DNA from: Candidatus Obscuribacterales bacterium
GTDB lineage: Bacteria; Cyanobacteriota; Vampirovibrionia; Obscuribacterales; Obscuribacteraceae
Direction of reading: 5' to 3'
Length of the DNA stretch: 64,000 bases
NCBI GenBank assembly: GCA_021732085.1
Contig: JAKFVQ010000020.1
Coordinates: forward strand, 124,001 to 188,000
Part shown: positions 33,647 to 43,592 of the stretch, piece by piece
Layout: each line of letters starts with the position of its first letter
How positions within the stretch are numbered: the stretch's first letter is position 1
Notes under the pieces: model-generated
What the model saw: the letters and a program-made list of their open reading frames with translations, nothing else
Told to the model about the DNA's origin: nothing
Database searches by the model: none
Position numbers and translations under genes: made by a program

Positions 33647-36495
33647 GAGACCGGTGTAGGCGTTGGCGCTTGAGCTGCTTCTGCTGCGGCTGTTGCTTGC
33701 ATCTTCGATTCAACCTCTGCTGCTGCTGTGATGCGTTCTTCCTCAGCTTGAACTAATGGCGAAACATGCACGGGCTGTGGATCGCTCCATACGCAAACTC
33801 GATTTCTGCCGCCGCGTTTAGCCACGTACAATGCCTTGTCTGCTTTGTCGATAAGCTCGGCCATGTTGTCAGAGTGAATAGGATAGAAGGCTGCACCGAT
33901 TGAAGTTGAAATATGTCCGAGTCCCGGGACCGGATTTCGATTGATGTTTTGACGTAAGCGTTCGGCAATTAGTAGTGCTTCGCTCAGCGGCGTATCCGGC
34001 AGAATTACAGCGAATTCCTCGCCACCATAACGGGCCGCAGTATCTCCTGAACGGAGCAGTTTCTTCAGTACCGTGGCTACTTGTCTGATTGCCGCGTCAC
34101 CAATTGGGTGACCCATGGTGTCGTTGATAACTTTGAGTTTGTCGAGGTCGAGCATAAGCAGTGAGCATGGTGTGCTCTTTCTTGAGGCTCGCTTGAGTTC
34201 TTCCGAAAGCCTGTTCTTGAAGTATACGTGGTTGTACAGTCCTGTGAGTCCATCGGTGATTGCTTGATGTTTCACCTGCGCAAATAGCTCAGCGTGTGAA
34301 ACGGCAACGGCCAATTGATCTGCAAGTGCGGCAGCCAGGCGGACTTCTCCGGAGTGCCAATCACGTTCTGCGCTGCACTGATGCATGATCAAAATGCCAA
34401 GCAAGCGATCGTTTTGCAAAAGCGGTGCTGCAATCAAGGAGCGTGATCCGATCTTCTGTAGGAATTCGCGGAATGCAAAGGTTCTATAATCCGTTGTTAC
34501 ATCGACGATTGCGGATATCGGGATTTCGCCTGTGGCACCGGTGCTGGTCTGTCCGAAGTCTTTCAAGCGTGAAAGATCTATACCAAGCAAGTTGTTCAGA
34601 TCGAGTATGCCTTCGGCGCCGGGATCAAAATCGAGCTTCGCATCATAAAGATTGACGCCGATGCTATCGGCCAATCCTTCGGCATGAAATTCGTGTGTGA
34701 CAACCAGAGGACCTTCAGCGCGCGGCATGGCAATTTGACAATAATCCACGCCGAGTGCTTTGCCCAATTCCTCAGTTACAGTCTTGAGGATGGTATTAGT
34801 GTCCAGTGATGCTCTTGTGGAACGAACAATATTATTGATGAGGAATTCTTGTTCGGCAAGCGTCTTTGTTTTGGTGAAAAGATTTGCGTGTTCCATTGCC
34901 AGTGCGACGTGATTCGCCACGGCTTCGACAAGCTCGAGCTCAAGGTCGAACCATGCGCGTCTGTTGTCGCATTGTTGTACCAGAATCATGCCGACTGCTT
35001 GATCGGCAAATACAATCGGGCAAGCAATAAGTGACTTAATAGCGTGCCAATCAGCCGGTGACGATTCATCCTTTTCGAACAGTGGCGTGAAGGTGCTGTT
35101 GTTCATCACATCCAGCGAAAGAATCGCTTTCTGCTCCAAAATCAACTTGAGCATGCTGTTCTCAGTGATTAAAACAGAGCGGTTGTTCAATGAACTTCCT
35201 TGCTTCTCTGGATCCCACCAAACATAGTTGAACTCCATTTCGCTGCCGACAATCTTTTTGGCGTTGGGACTGGTGAAAAGCGCCAGGCAGCAACGGCTCG
35301 CTGATAGGGCTTGTCCCAGTTCTGTAACTGTCGTGTTCAAGATTTGATCGAGATCGAGTGATTGGCGAATCGAATCAGCGATTCTTTCTACCATCTCTTT
35401 ATAATCGCGATTGAGTTCCAAGTTGATTGCCATCTGGTTGAATGCGCGAGCGAGCAGTCCTAGCTCGCCGCCCTGTTTGGTCGTGACGCGCTTGCTAAGG
35501 TCTCCGCGCCCGATCGATACCGCTTCGCGAACAAGTTCATTAATTGGTCCTGTGAAGTAGCCAGTTACGCGATAGGCTAAGAATACTGACACTGCAGACG
35601 CAACCGCGGCAGACAAGAGCATGAGTAGAAGGCGATCGTGGGCAGAACCGTACATGGCTTGAGAAGGAATGCCAACGACTACAATCCAGTCAGTTTCAGG
35701 GATGTGGTCAAAGGCGTAGGTACGCAGTGTCGGATCGGCGATACCGATCGCCTCATAGACTCCGCGTTTTTGCTTGGATGCTGCTTGCACACTGCGAGCA
35801 TGCGAAAAATCCTTGCCGAGCCAGCGGTCATTGTCGAGAGTGCGCACAATGACTTTCTTGTCCTGGTCGATTACTGCAATGACAGAGCCGCGATCTTCGC
35901 CAAGTCCGCTGAAGAGTCGGAGAATTGCGGATGGATTAACAGATGCAATCAAAACGTTTTTGATTTTTTCACCGCTGTAAACCGGTACTGCGACCAAGAT
36001 TGATGGCTTTCCAGTGACCGGGCAGGTGATGTAACCTGAGACCTCGGCTTCATAGCCATGAGTGGCTTTCGCGCCATTGAGAATTTTGGAGAAGAACGGC
36101 ATCTTCCTGATACGGTAGCTGGTCGAACCGCCGGTCGGAATACTTGAAGCAAGAGTGGCGCCGTTGGTATCTAAGAGCATAACGGCGTTCCAGTCTCGCT
36201 GGGTTCGGGCCGTATTTGCTAAGAGTTGATTGTTTTCGTTGGAAAGTGGCTTCTGAAGCTCAGGAAGAATGGAGATGTTATGCAGCTCGATTTGCTGGGT
36301 GAGAATCCACTGCGACAAACTGCGGGCGGCAATACGGTCCTGAAACATTGCCGTGGTTTTAGCTGCCTGCAGTAATCCTTGATACTCTTTCCAAATGATC
36401 AGAGCGCAAATACATAGGATGGGAATGGACACAGCGAAACAGACAAGCAATAGCCTGCCTCTGATGTTCATTTCGCTTATCTTGAAGCCTTTCAA
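33643..36495 (-). CDS. Diguanylate cyclase with cache, HAMP and two GAF domains
   Basis: A 950-residue sensor: membrane helix (LLLVCFAVSIPILCICALII), periplasmic dCache-type sensor (about 45-285), second helix (LLLMLLSAAVASAVSVFLAY), HAMP (about 310-365), then GAF 1 (about 375-550) and GAF 2 (about 560-745). The C-terminal GGDEF domain starts DGLTGLYNHVYFKNRL and has the active loop YGGEEF, so it should make cyclic di-GMP. No I-site (RxxD) is obvious just before the active loop. An Ala/Pro tail follows. TTG at 36495 or ATG at 36471 could start it. It is the only gene for c-di-GMP synthesis seen; no EAL domain in the window. Confidence 0.85.
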   Translation of the reverse strand: MKGFKISEMNIRGRLLLVCFAVSIPILCICALIIWKEYQGLLQAAKTTAMFQDRIAARSLSQWILTQQIELHNISILPELQKPLSNENNQLLANTARTQRDWNAVMLLDTNGATLASSIPTGGSTSYRIRKMPFFSKILNGAKATHGYEAEVSGYITCPVTGKPSILVAVPVYSGEKIKNVLIASVNPSAILRLFSGLGEDRGSVIAVIDQDKKVIVRTLDNDRWLGKDFSHARSVQAASKQKRGVYEAIGIADPTLRTYAFDHIPETDWIVVVGIPSQAMYGSAHDRLLLMLLSAAVASAVSVFLAYRVTGYFTGPINELVREAVSIGRGDLSKRVTTKQGGELGLLARAFNQMAINLELNRDYKEMVERIADSIRQSLDLDQILNTTVTELGQALSASRCCLALFTSPNAKKIVGSEMEFNYVWWDPEKQGSSLNNRSVLITENSMLKLILEQKAILSLDVMNNSTFTPLFEKDESSPADWHAIKSLIACPIVFADQAVGMILVQQCDNRRAWFDLELELVEAVANHVALAMEHANLFTKTKTLAEQEFLINNIVRSTRASLDTNTILKTVTEELGKALGVDYCQIAMPRAEGPLVVTHEFHAEGLADSIGVNLYDAKLDFDPGAEGILDLNNLLGIDLSRLKDFGQTSTGATGEIPISAIVDVTTDYRTFAFREFLQKIGSRSLIAAPLLQNDRLLGILIMHQCSAERDWHSGEVRLAAALADQLAVAVSHAELFAQVKHQAITDGLTGLYNHVYFKNRLSEELKRASRKSTPCSLLMLDLDKLKVINDTMGHPIGDAAIRQVATVLKKLLRSGDTAARYGGEEFAVILPDTPLSEALLIAERLRQNINRNPVPGLGHISTSIGAAFYPIHSDNMAELIDKADKALYVAKRGGRNRVCVWSDPQPVHVSPLVQAEEERITAAAEVESKMQATAAAEAAQAPTPTPVS

Positions 36496-36738
36496 GATCC
36501 CACCTATGGAGCCTCTGTCCTTCTGTGTATAGCCAGAATTTGACCATCTTGAGACAGCATTATAAATCGTTTAAAAGGGAAGCCAAGGGGAGCTTTGCTC
36601 ATTTGAGGCATTATGAGTAATCTTTAGTCTTGCCAGGAGAGCGAGAACCGATTAGGGTTTGTTAATCTGACTGTAATTCAAGAATAGATAAGCGAAATCA
36701 GATGGCTGATAAGCTTCTATATTTTTGGTTCAAAGCTA

Positions 36739-37365
36739 TTGTTTGGCCTGCACTGGGCAATACTTCTTTATGTTCTCGTCCCGGTTGGGGGCACCGTGAC
36801 TGAATCAAACGAGGGACAACCTAAATCTCTAAGACATGCGCTTGCTGGGCGACGGCAAGCGTTCTTTGGTGCTGCCGTTTTACTTGCCGGCTTTTCCATC
36901 TTTTCACTGTGCTTCTGCCCCATTCTTTTCCCGTTGGATGACATGGTGACTTTGTTTGCCACCAAGCAACAGGAAGACTTCTTCTTCGATCTGTTCGGAT
37001 TCATTAGCGCAGCTTGGCTACTTTGTTGGGTTGCATCGCTAAATGGTTGGACGCAAATTTCAAAACTTGGTCAATGGCTCGGCCTGCTGTTCTTGTGTAT
37101 TGACCAGGTCAGTTTGCTGGCAGTCTTTAACGGGATGGCCGCATCGCAAACGATCTTGCTTGGATTTTGGGTGCCGCCGATGTTCTTGCAGGTTTATCTT
37201 GTTGGTTCCTTCTTCGGCTTTTTCACGCTTCCCGGTCTGACTAAGGATGGGAACCGGACGCTGACGGGCCTTGGGACTCTGGCAGTTTTGATGCCATGGT
37301 TAATTGCGCGTGATGAAATTATTGCAGGCACACAGGTCTTGCACGGATTCTTTATAATGCAATGA
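36739..37365 (+). CDS. Polytopic membrane protein of unknown function
   Basis: A 208-residue protein with five to six hydrophobic segments (LHWAILLYVLVPVGG, FFGAAVLLAGFSIFSLCFCPI, WLLCWVASLNGW, WLGLLFLCIDQVSLLAVF, ILLGFWVPPMFLQVYLVG, LAVLMPWLIA). There is no recognised signature. The start is unclear: a TTG at 36739 without ribosome site, or an ATG at 36702 in the adjacent frame (MADKLLYFWFKAIVWPALG) that would join only with a single-base shift. Both readings look membrane-like. It is preceded by about 240 bp from the diguanylate cyclase start, divergent. Confidence 0.5.
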   Translation: MFGLHWAILLYVLVPVGGTVTESNEGQPKSLRHALAGRRQAFFGAAVLLAGFSIFSLCFCPILFPLDDMVTLFATKQQEDFFFDLFGFISAAWLLCWVASLNGWTQISKLGQWLGLLFLCIDQVSLLAVFNGMAASQTILLGFWVPPMFLQVYLVGSFFGFFTLPGLTKDGNRTLTGLGTLAVLMPWLIARDEIIAGTQVLHGFFIMQ

Positions 37366-37425
37366 GCTCTCTTTGATACGTCGACGCTTTCAGTGGTATC
37401 AAATTCGGTGCCCAGGTAATGACAA

Positions 37426-37451
37426 TCAGAATGCAAGATCTTGCATTCTGA
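37426..37451. repeat. 26-bp perfect palindrome between convergent genes
   Basis: TCAGAATGCAAGA followed directly by its reverse complement, centred at 37438/37439 with no spacer. It lies between the end of the membrane protein gene and the end of the TPR membrane gene, so it may work as a bidirectional terminator or a protein-binding site; no U-run was seen. Confidence 0.55.
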
Positions 37452-37601
37452 ATCTGTTATAGCAACCAAATTCTGCGTGCCTGCGATCATCAGACCTTGC
37501 GACGCCAGTTCTTTCCTGTCCGTCTGTCTAGACTGCGGCCCGCAGATAAATTCGCTGAAAAGCCTGTCAAAGGCCATGAAGTCGTTGATGCGAGTGGATT
37601 T

Positions 37602-38813
37602 CTAAGAGCGAACCAGTTGGGAGGCTTCTTTTGATTTGCGCTCGTTGGCTTGCTGGCGTTGGAAGCGAAAGATCTGCTTCAGCGTCAGTTCGTCATCCAG
37701 TGGCACTTTGTCTTCGATTTCAAAATCTAGCCCTTGCTTAAGGGCGGTCAGCACTTCCTCGCCAGCCTGTTCTTTTTTGCCCAGGCGTAGGAATGCGTCT
37801 ACTTTGACCATGCGGGCAACCAGTGCTGCATCGTCAAATTCCAACGCTCGCTCACATAGATTGATCGAGCCGTGCGTGTCGCCTTGTGCAAATGCTGAAC
37901 AAGCAGCCGCTGCTAGGAAGGTTCCACGTAATCCGTCTGTCAGGTAGGGGTAGTTGGATGCTTGTTCGAACGCCAGGCGCGCTTTGCGGTAATTGCGGCG
38001 TCTGTACTGCATGAATCCATCAAGGAAAAGAAGGAACAAAGAGCTTGGCGCAATTTCCCTCAGGTGTGCAAATTCGCGACTTGCATGCCTGCGCATTCCA
38101 GCCTTTTCCAGCAGGATCGCCAGCCGGCAGCTTTGGAATTGATTCTTGCGATCTGATTGAGCTTCCAGCATTGCGATGCGCAACTGCTCTGCTAGGACTG
38201 GATTTGTGATTTCAGCAAACCAAATACGCAGCGTTTTACTCTTCACTGCCAGGATGAACAACGCACACATGCACGCGTACATTGAAATGATAATCATCAG
38301 CGTGTCCTTTGGCAGGCTCGAGTACGCAAGCTGCCAGCGCGAACTTCCCATGCCGAAGAAACCAATTAAGGGATCGATCATCAGTGTTGATGCGCAGATG
38401 ATAGCGACTGTATAACTGATTACTGTCGCAAGAAATGGATGCGGACGGAAAAACAATGCCGGCAATAAGCAAACTGCCAGAAGTAAATGCACCGCCACAC
38501 CAGCGAAAAGTGCGGGCATCAGGAAGTCGACGTGTGGCAATCCCTGGGGAAGAGCATTGAACCACATCAAACCGTATGTCCAGTCTTTGATGAAGCCGCC
38601 CATTTGCTCGGTTGCGACAATGGTCGCTTTCAAATCAAGCCAAACTAATAATGGGAAGACCAAGAAGATGCATATCTTCCAAACGAGTAAGCGGACATCT
38701 TCAGATAACTCGTCGCTCGCTAATTCGTTTCTGTGTTTCCACAGCTCTAATAGTGTGCTGACCGCAAGAGCCACGATGATTGCGCTAAATATGTTTGTGC
38801 AAAGCTGAGACAT
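37602..38813 (-). CDS. Membrane protein with C-terminal TPR-like repeats
   Basis: A 403-residue protein. The N-terminal half has about five membrane helices (TNIFSAIIVALAVSTLLEL, KICIFLVFPLLVWLDL, ALFAGVAVHLLLAVCLLPALFF, TVISYTVAIICASTLMID and TLMIIISMYACMCALFILAV). The C-terminal half has TPR-like helical pairs (RLAILLEKAGMRRHASREFAHL, QYRRRNYRKARLAFEQASNY, AFAQGDTHGSINLCERALEF, VDAFLRLGKKEQAGEEVLTAL). No enzyme motif is visible. Such membrane-TPR proteins usually scaffold protein complexes at the inner membrane; its partner is unknown. It ends about 235 bp from the convergent membrane gene. Confidence 0.65.
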   Translation of the reverse strand: MSQLCTNIFSAIIVALAVSTLLELWKHRNELASDELSEDVRLLVWKICIFLVFPLLVWLDLKATIVATEQMGGFIKDWTYGLMWFNALPQGLPHVDFLMPALFAGVAVHLLLAVCLLPALFFRPHPFLATVISYTVAIICASTLMIDPLIGFFGMGSSRWQLAYSSLPKDTLMIIISMYACMCALFILAVKSKTLRIWFAEITNPVLAEQLRIAMLEAQSDRKNQFQSCRLAILLEKAGMRRHASREFAHLREIAPSSLFLLFLDGFMQYRRRNYRKARLAFEQASNYPYLTDGLRGTFLAAAACSAFAQGDTHGSINLCERALEFDDAALVARMVKVDAFLRLGKKEQAGEEVLTALKQGLDFEIEDKVPLDDELTLKQIFRFQRQQANERKSKEASQLVRS

Positions 38814-39376
38814 AAGATTCCCTGCGACCCAGTCGAATTATAGGTATCCCAGACTTGACAAGCCTGAGAAAAAATTCCTTCTGGGTGATGAAAAATTTTA
38901 ACCCCTTGAAACCCTTGTTGAGTGGGCAGCCGGGGATTATGGAGAGATTATTCCTTTGTATCCTTCCCGTTAGGATTCTGGAAGCGAAAGGGTTTATTTC
39001 GCCCGTCTCATCTGGATTTCTGGCATTGTTGTCATTAGTGCGGGGTTATCTTGAATATATTCGCGGACAATTTCGATTCTGGAGTTTCGTCGGAAACCCA
39101 TTCCTTATTCGTCTGCCAATGCATTTTGAAGACTGCCTTGCTTTGGCAGCGGAGTTGCAAATGTATATCTATTTGACTGTGGATTCGTGCAGATGCAAGG
39201 GCTAATAGCCGCTACTATGGCTGCACATCCATGATCAGATCTTATCGGGTTGTCTACAAGTTGGCAAAGCGGGATAAAACAGTTTACCCGCTGAAGTTGC
39301 CAAAATTGTGAATCAGCTCAGATTCTATATGGCTACATTTCTGCGCGCTGGGTTTGAGGGGCTAAGAGGTCAGACT
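38814..39376. other. Intergenic region, no supported gene
   Basis: A 116-residue frame (38855-39205) is open here, but it lacks a ribosome site and family features. I see no RNA or repeat. The region must carry the divergent promoters of the TPR membrane gene and the EF-hand gene pair; a TTGACA occurs near 38855 but no matching -10 was found. Confidence 0.35.
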
Positions 39377-40267
39377 ATGGCAAACGATAGAATTGGGCAA
39401 AAAGGTTCCGAATCAAATGACTCTCCGGGTGAGCTTGTCGCTGACATGTTTGCCCCTGATGGAATGCGCTCCGTTAAACTTGCTCAGACCGCCGCCTCGA
39501 CGGTTCCACGTGAGTTCCCCTCAATAGCAATCAGTGATGATTCCAATTCTGGTAAGACTGGACTAAAAGCTTTGGAAGCGTTTTTCCGCGCACCTGAAGT
39601 TGCGACAAAGAGGGATGGCAGCGGTTCCTTGACCGTTGACGCAATTGACAAAGTGGAAGCTGAGGCAATTGCAAGTGGAAATGTCGGATTGCGTGCCGGT
39701 GCAGAATTCGTTAAACGGCATTTCGAGCCACTTAGCAGATTGAGTGACAATGATGCGCTAACACTAAATCCTGTTATTTCAAAAGATGACCTGAAATATT
39801 TGCCGCACTACGAGAAGGCTATTCAAGGCGGTTACCCGTGGCGAATCGGCACAGATCCTCGAATCGGTACTAAGGACTATGCTGAAGCAGTCGCTAAAGG
39901 CGCGACATTGGGCGCTGGCGTACAAGCTATTGCAGCAGCGTTTGGTCCTGCTAGCTATGCCGTTGGTATGGTTGCTGCCATGCCGGTTACCATAGTTGGA
40001 GCTGTTGGTGGATTTATTGGCGGTAATTTGCTCGGTGAGCATATAGAAGGAACGCGGAACGCCTTGTTGAGCTACCCGTTAGGGATGGGTGGTTTGTGGG
40101 CTGGTATCGGGGCTGGTGTGGCAGCAGCTTCATATGCCTGGGGACCAACATTAGGTGGAGCTGTCGGTTTTTACATGGTAGACCAACACGGCATTAGAAG
40201 TTGGGAGCGCAACGAGCGCCCGGCATACGAGACCATGTTTAAAGAACTGCGGCAACTAAAGTATTAG
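39377..40267 (+). CDS. EF-hand-type/glycine-zipper protein of unknown function
   Basis: A 296-residue product from ATG 39377 (GAGG 8 bases upstream). It has no signal peptide. A degenerate EF-hand-like loop is seen (KRDGSGSLTVDAIDKVEAEA). Residues about 165-260 are a Gly/Ala-rich hydrophobic stretch (GAGVQAIAAAFGPASYAVGMVAA, GAVGGFIGGNLLGEHIEG, GLWAGIGAGVAAASYAWGPTLGGAVGFY) that looks like a glycine-zipper membrane segment or pore-like region. It ends 16 bp before the next EF-hand protein on the same strand, so they form a pair. No family recognised beyond this. Confidence 0.6.
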   Translation: MANDRIGQKGSESNDSPGELVADMFAPDGMRSVKLAQTAASTVPREFPSIAISDDSNSGKTGLKALEAFFRAPEVATKRDGSGSLTVDAIDKVEAEAIASGNVGLRAGAEFVKRHFEPLSRLSDNDALTLNPVISKDDLKYLPHYEKAIQGGYPWRIGTDPRIGTKDYAEAVAKGATLGAGVQAIAAAFGPASYAVGMVAAMPVTIVGAVGGFIGGNLLGEHIEGTRNALLSYPLGMGGLWAGIGAGVAAASYAWGPTLGGAVGFYMVDQHGIRSWERNERPAYETMFKELRQLKY

Positions 40268-40283
40268 AGAGGCTCGAAGCAAT

Positions 40284-41453
40284 ATGAAAGTGACAGAAAG
40301 TCCTAATTTGAGCAAAATCGATGATTCGCGGACTCTTCTGGACGCAGAGGCAGAGCCTTTGAGCATCTCAAGTCTGAAGTTGTTCTATGACTCATTCAAA
40401 TCTACTATCGACTCCGACAATAATGGATTCGTGAATCGCAAAGAACTCGATACGTTTAGAGAGAAGCAAAATCCTATTAGCCGCGAACATCGGCTTGCCG
40501 ATGTCTTGGCGGGAAAGGTTCAGGATATCCAAGCACTCAGTCGAGATGAAAGTGGTTTTCTCGTTTTCTCTGATAGCGCCGGAATAAGTTCAAAGGATAT
40601 TGATGCTCTGAGTGCAAAAGCTTCCGGGGATCCAGAGCAAAAGCTCGTCAAGTCTATTCGTGCTGATCTTGCATCTCGGAACTATGAAGATGTCTTGAAA
40701 AGTGGATGTGAATTGGTAGAGGAGCGACTGCATTTTGTTGATCTTAAGTTCAAGAAAAGCAGTGTATCGCTGGATCCTTGGAAGCATCTCGGCAATTCTT
40801 TATCGGCCGAATATCGCACGACTCTGGTAGGCCAGAGGCAGTTTGAAAAATACGAAGTAGGTCAAGCTCTGTCTAGCAAATTTGATACGTTCGGAGCCCT
40901 GTTCAATTTGAATTTTGATACCTATAGCGTTTCTGTTTCAGACAAGCGAGTCCATAGTTCATACAGTTGGATCGACAATGAACAGAAGGAGCACTCAGTT
41001 TCTGCGCCGGTGTTCGATGCGCTGAAAGGCGAGTTGAGAAAACATGGTCGCACGCTCATCGATACCGTTTATTCAGGCTCAACACATACGTACATTTCAG
41101 ACCTACAGATTGAAGAAATGAATATTGTTGCAAGAGAGCCCTATCAACGCTATTTCGTCGATGTCGAATTCAGAAATTCTAGTTTCTCGTTTGATCTAAG
41201 CAAGCACATACGTAATGCCAGTACAAAGCACCGCGTAGAAATCGAAGTCCCGGAAAAGGTATATAACGATGCAAGAGCAATTTGGGATCCCAAGTTGAGC
41301 ATGAATTCAATGTTGATTAATCGGAGAATCTCAAGTTTGCACGGTGATATCAAACGCAAATGGACTGAATCGGATCCCAGCTTCGAGCGGCTAACGACGG
41401 ACTCTGGCAGAACCTTTGTTGTTCCCAGGACGTCTCAAACAAAGGGAGGGTGA
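40284..41453 (+). CDS. EF-hand protein of unknown function
   Basis: A 389-residue protein with a well-formed EF-hand loop near residues 43-54 (DSDNNGFVNRKE: D-x-D-x-N-G-x-x-N-x-x-E), so calcium binding is plausible. The rest contains two parallel stretches with the pattern 'VDxxFxxSSxSxDxxKHxxNxS' (around LHFVDLKFKKSSVSLDPWKHLGNS and YFVDVEFRNSSFSFDLSKHIRNAS), which suggests an internal duplication of about 180 residues. No signal peptide. It follows the glycine-zipper protein in one unit; a hairpin at 41439-41477 ends the unit. Confidence 0.6.
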   Translation: MKVTESPNLSKIDDSRTLLDAEAEPLSISSLKLFYDSFKSTIDSDNNGFVNRKELDTFREKQNPISREHRLADVLAGKVQDIQALSRDESGFLVFSDSAGISSKDIDALSAKASGDPEQKLVKSIRADLASRNYEDVLKSGCELVEERLHFVDLKFKKSSVSLDPWKHLGNSLSAEYRTTLVGQRQFEKYEVGQALSSKFDTFGALFNLNFDTYSVSVSDKRVHSSYSWIDNEQKEHSVSAPVFDALKGELRKHGRTLIDTVYSGSTHTYISDLQIEEMNIVAREPYQRYFVDVEFRNSSFSFDLSKHIRNASTKHRVEIEVPEKVYNDARAIWDPKLSMNSMLINRRISSLHGDIKRKWTESDPSFERLTTDSGRTFVVPRTSQTKGG

Positions 41454-41477
41454 CATCATTCTGCCACCCTCCTTTGT
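41439..41477. terminator. Hairpin between convergent genes
   Basis: ACAAAGGGAGGGTG and its near complement CACCCTCCTTTGT around a 12-base loop, one bulged G. It overlaps the last codons of the EF-hand gene and lies 30 bp from the end of the convergent etfA gene. It probably ends both transcripts. Confidence 0.6.
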
Positions 41478-41506
41478 GATAGATCTTCTGGTTGGAAGCG
41501 TGGTAT

Positions 41507-42478
41507 TTAGCCGCTGTGCTTCTTGAGCTCTTCTGTGAGCTTAGGAACAACTTCAAATACATCGCCGACAATTCCATAAGTTGCATGCTTGAAGATTGGA
41601 GCTTCAGCATCCTTGTTGATTGCGACGATTACTTTGGAGGATGACATACCAGCAAGGTGTTGGATCGCTCCGGAGATTCCGCATGCGATATACAGTTGTG
41701 GGCTCACAACTTTGCCGGTTTGTCCAACTTGATGTTGGTGATCGATCCAGCCGGCGTCAACTACTGCGCGCGATGCACCGAGTGCAGCGCCAAGGGTTCC
41801 ACACAGGTTCTCCAGGATATTCCAGTTTTCTGGTCCTTTGATACCGCGTCCGCCGGCAACGATTACGCTGGCTTCGGACAACTCGATCTTCTGACCTTCC
41901 GATGCGTGGATAGCAGTCACTTTTGCGCGAATCTTGTCGGCTGTTACCGGCAGATCGACGATCTCTGCATGATGACCGTTCTCAGCTTCTTGAACTGCGA
42001 AGATGTTCGGACGTGTCGTGATGAATGATACGTTCGACTTCAGTTCGAAGATGCCGCGTGTCTTGCCCGAATACATCGGGTGCACAACTTCCAACCTATC
42101 GCCTGCGACATGGATCTCTGACACGTCTGTGACGCAAGCTGCATCATGGCGAGCTGCGACTCTCGGCATCAGATCCTTTGCCATCGAGGTATTTGCTGCA
42201 AATACGTATTGAGGATCTACGGTCTTGATCGCTGTTGTGAGCGCTGCTGCATATCCTTCGGTCGAATAGTTCGCAAATTGAGCGTTATCTACAACGAGGA
42301 TTTTTGTCGGCTTGCATTTGTTTGCCACCGCTGACAGTGCCTTGACGTTTTCGCCGACGATCAAGGCTGTAACTTCTTTTCCGTTCGCTTGGCGGCGTGC
42401 TTCAGACAAAGCTTCTAAGCTGGCTTTTCTAATTGCGCCGTTACGCTGCTCCAAAAAAACTAAAATACCGCTAGCCAT
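41507..42478 (-). CDS. etfA: Electron transfer flavoprotein, alpha subunit
   Basis: 323 residues from ATG 42478 (AGGAG seven bases upstream; the frame reaches back to 42496). Binds FAD and AMP-type cofactor as the alpha/beta dimer, and passes electrons from acyl-CoA and other dehydrogenases to the membrane quinone. Seen: the N-terminal [14 protein letters not shown] domain and the C-terminal FAD domain with [33 protein letters not shown] and [12 protein letters not shown]. The [23 protein letters not shown] signature is complete. The partner etfB is 34 bp upstream on the same strand. Confidence 0.95.
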   Translation of the reverse strand: MASGILVFLEQRNGAIRKASLEALSEARRQANGKEVTALIVGENVKALSAVANKCKPTKILVVDNAQFANYSTEGYAAALTTAIKTVDPQYVFAANTSMAKDLMPRVAARHDAACVTDVSEIHVAGDRLEVVHPMYSGKTRGIFELKSNVSFITTRPNIFAVQEAENGHHAEIVDLPVTADKIRAKVTAIHASEGQKIELSEASVIVAGGRGIKGPENWNILENLCGTLGAALGASRAVVDAGWIDHQHQVGQTGKVVSPQLYIACGISGAIQHLAGMSSSKVIVAINKDAEAPIFKHATYGIVGDVFEVVPKLTEELKKHSG

Positions 42479-42512
42479 TTGATTTCTCCTAAACAAAAAT
42501 GCGGTGCAAAAA

Positions 42513-43295
42513 CTAGATGACCTGAGCTTCTTTCTTGAGAAGTTCTACCAGCGTCTTAACTTGCGTATCGACATCGCCTTCGAGCACGCGACCTTGTGGA
42601 CGCTCGGGAGGCAGTGCCATCTCTTTCAGTTTGAGAGGAGCTTTGTCTGTGCCAATTGTGCCTGCAAGTCCAAGGGCTTCGGCATTCTTAACCGCAATCT
42701 CTTTGCGGCGAGCAGCCATGACGCCTTTGATGCCAGGATAACGTGGTTCATTCAAGCCTTTTTGTGCGCTCAGAACAACCGGTAATGTGCCTTCCACTGT
42801 TTCGTGTGCGCCTTCGATTTCGCGCTCAGCCTTGAAGGTGTTGCCTGTGATTTCGAGCTTCATGATCACGGTAACTTGCGGGAGGTCCAGGAGTTCGGCC
42901 AACATTGCCGGAACTTGGCTGTTGTCGCCGCCGACGCCTTGTTGTCCAAGGAGAATGACGTCATATCCGCCGTCTTTGATAGCAGCGGCAAGAACTTTTG
43001 CAGTGCTCAGAGGATCGAGATTTGTGAAGGATGGATCAGAAAGATGCGTTGCGTTATCGACTCCTCTTGCCAGCGCGTCGCGCAAAACATCGGTACATTC
43101 AGCTCCGCCCATAGAGAAAACCATCGTTTCTCCGCCATTTTTTTCCTTCAAACGAAGCGCTTCTTCAATGGCAAACTCGTCGTACGGACTAGTGAGAAAA
43201 CGAACTCCGGTGAAGTCGATATTAGACTTGTCGCCTGCCAGATTGATCTTTGTCTCAGTATCCGGAACGGCCTTAATACACACTGCAATTTTCAA
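42513..43295 (-). CDS. etfB: Electron transfer flavoprotein, beta subunit
   Basis: 260 residues, TTG start at 43295 with GGAGG eight bases upstream. Seen: MKIAVCIKAVPDTETKI, YDEFAIEEALRLKEK, the AMP-binding-type segment VILLGQQGVGGDNSQVPAMLAELLDLP, and the end region with GLNEPRYPGIKGVMAARRKEI, all standard for EtfB. Pairs with EtfA. No dehydrogenase or ETF:quinone oxidoreductase gene is in the window, although a methylmalonyl-CoA mutase subunit (17.6 kb) fits the same fatty-acid/branched-chain pathways. Confidence 0.95.
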   Translation of the reverse strand: MKIAVCIKAVPDTETKINLAGDKSNIDFTGVRFLTSPYDEFAIEEALRLKEKNGGETMVFSMGGAECTDVLRDALARGVDNATHLSDPSFTNLDPLSTAKVLAAAIKDGGYDVILLGQQGVGGDNSQVPAMLAELLDLPQVTVIMKLEITGNTFKAEREIEGAHETVEGTLPVVLSAQKGLNEPRYPGIKGVMAARRKEIAVKNAEALGLAGTIGTDKAPLKLKEMALPPERPQGRVLEGDVDTQVKTLVELLKKEAQVI

Positions 43296-43592
43296 GGGAC
43301 CATCCTCCTCAAGCCGTTATGTGCTTATTCCCAGTGAATCAATTTACGGCACTTCGCGCTGAGATCGGGATTTCTTACCAGATTCCTTAAGGAGAGAAAG
43401 ATACAGCTCATACTGGAACGCCATTTCTTAGCGGGATTTCCTTTCTTGCAGCTTTCGGTTTCTTATTGCTAACTAGCTCGACGTGTGGGGGCGGGCGCGC
43501 CATTCCCCGATGGCTTTGTCACCCTCTCCTCAGATGACGTATTGCCCTATGGGACGCTTTTTCGGCGCTTTTGTCTGGAACATCACTTAACA

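Noticed and set aside
36702..36738. ATG start (MADKLLYFWFK) for the membrane protein in a shifted frame
   Set aside because: Needs an indel to join with the downstream frame; the evidence is only the look of the sequence, so it is not used as the start.
37194..37577. 127-codon minus-strand frame
   Set aside because: Mostly antisense to the membrane-protein gene and without start signal.
38855..39205. 116-codon open frame
   Set aside because: No ribosome site, no family features and no support from neighbours.
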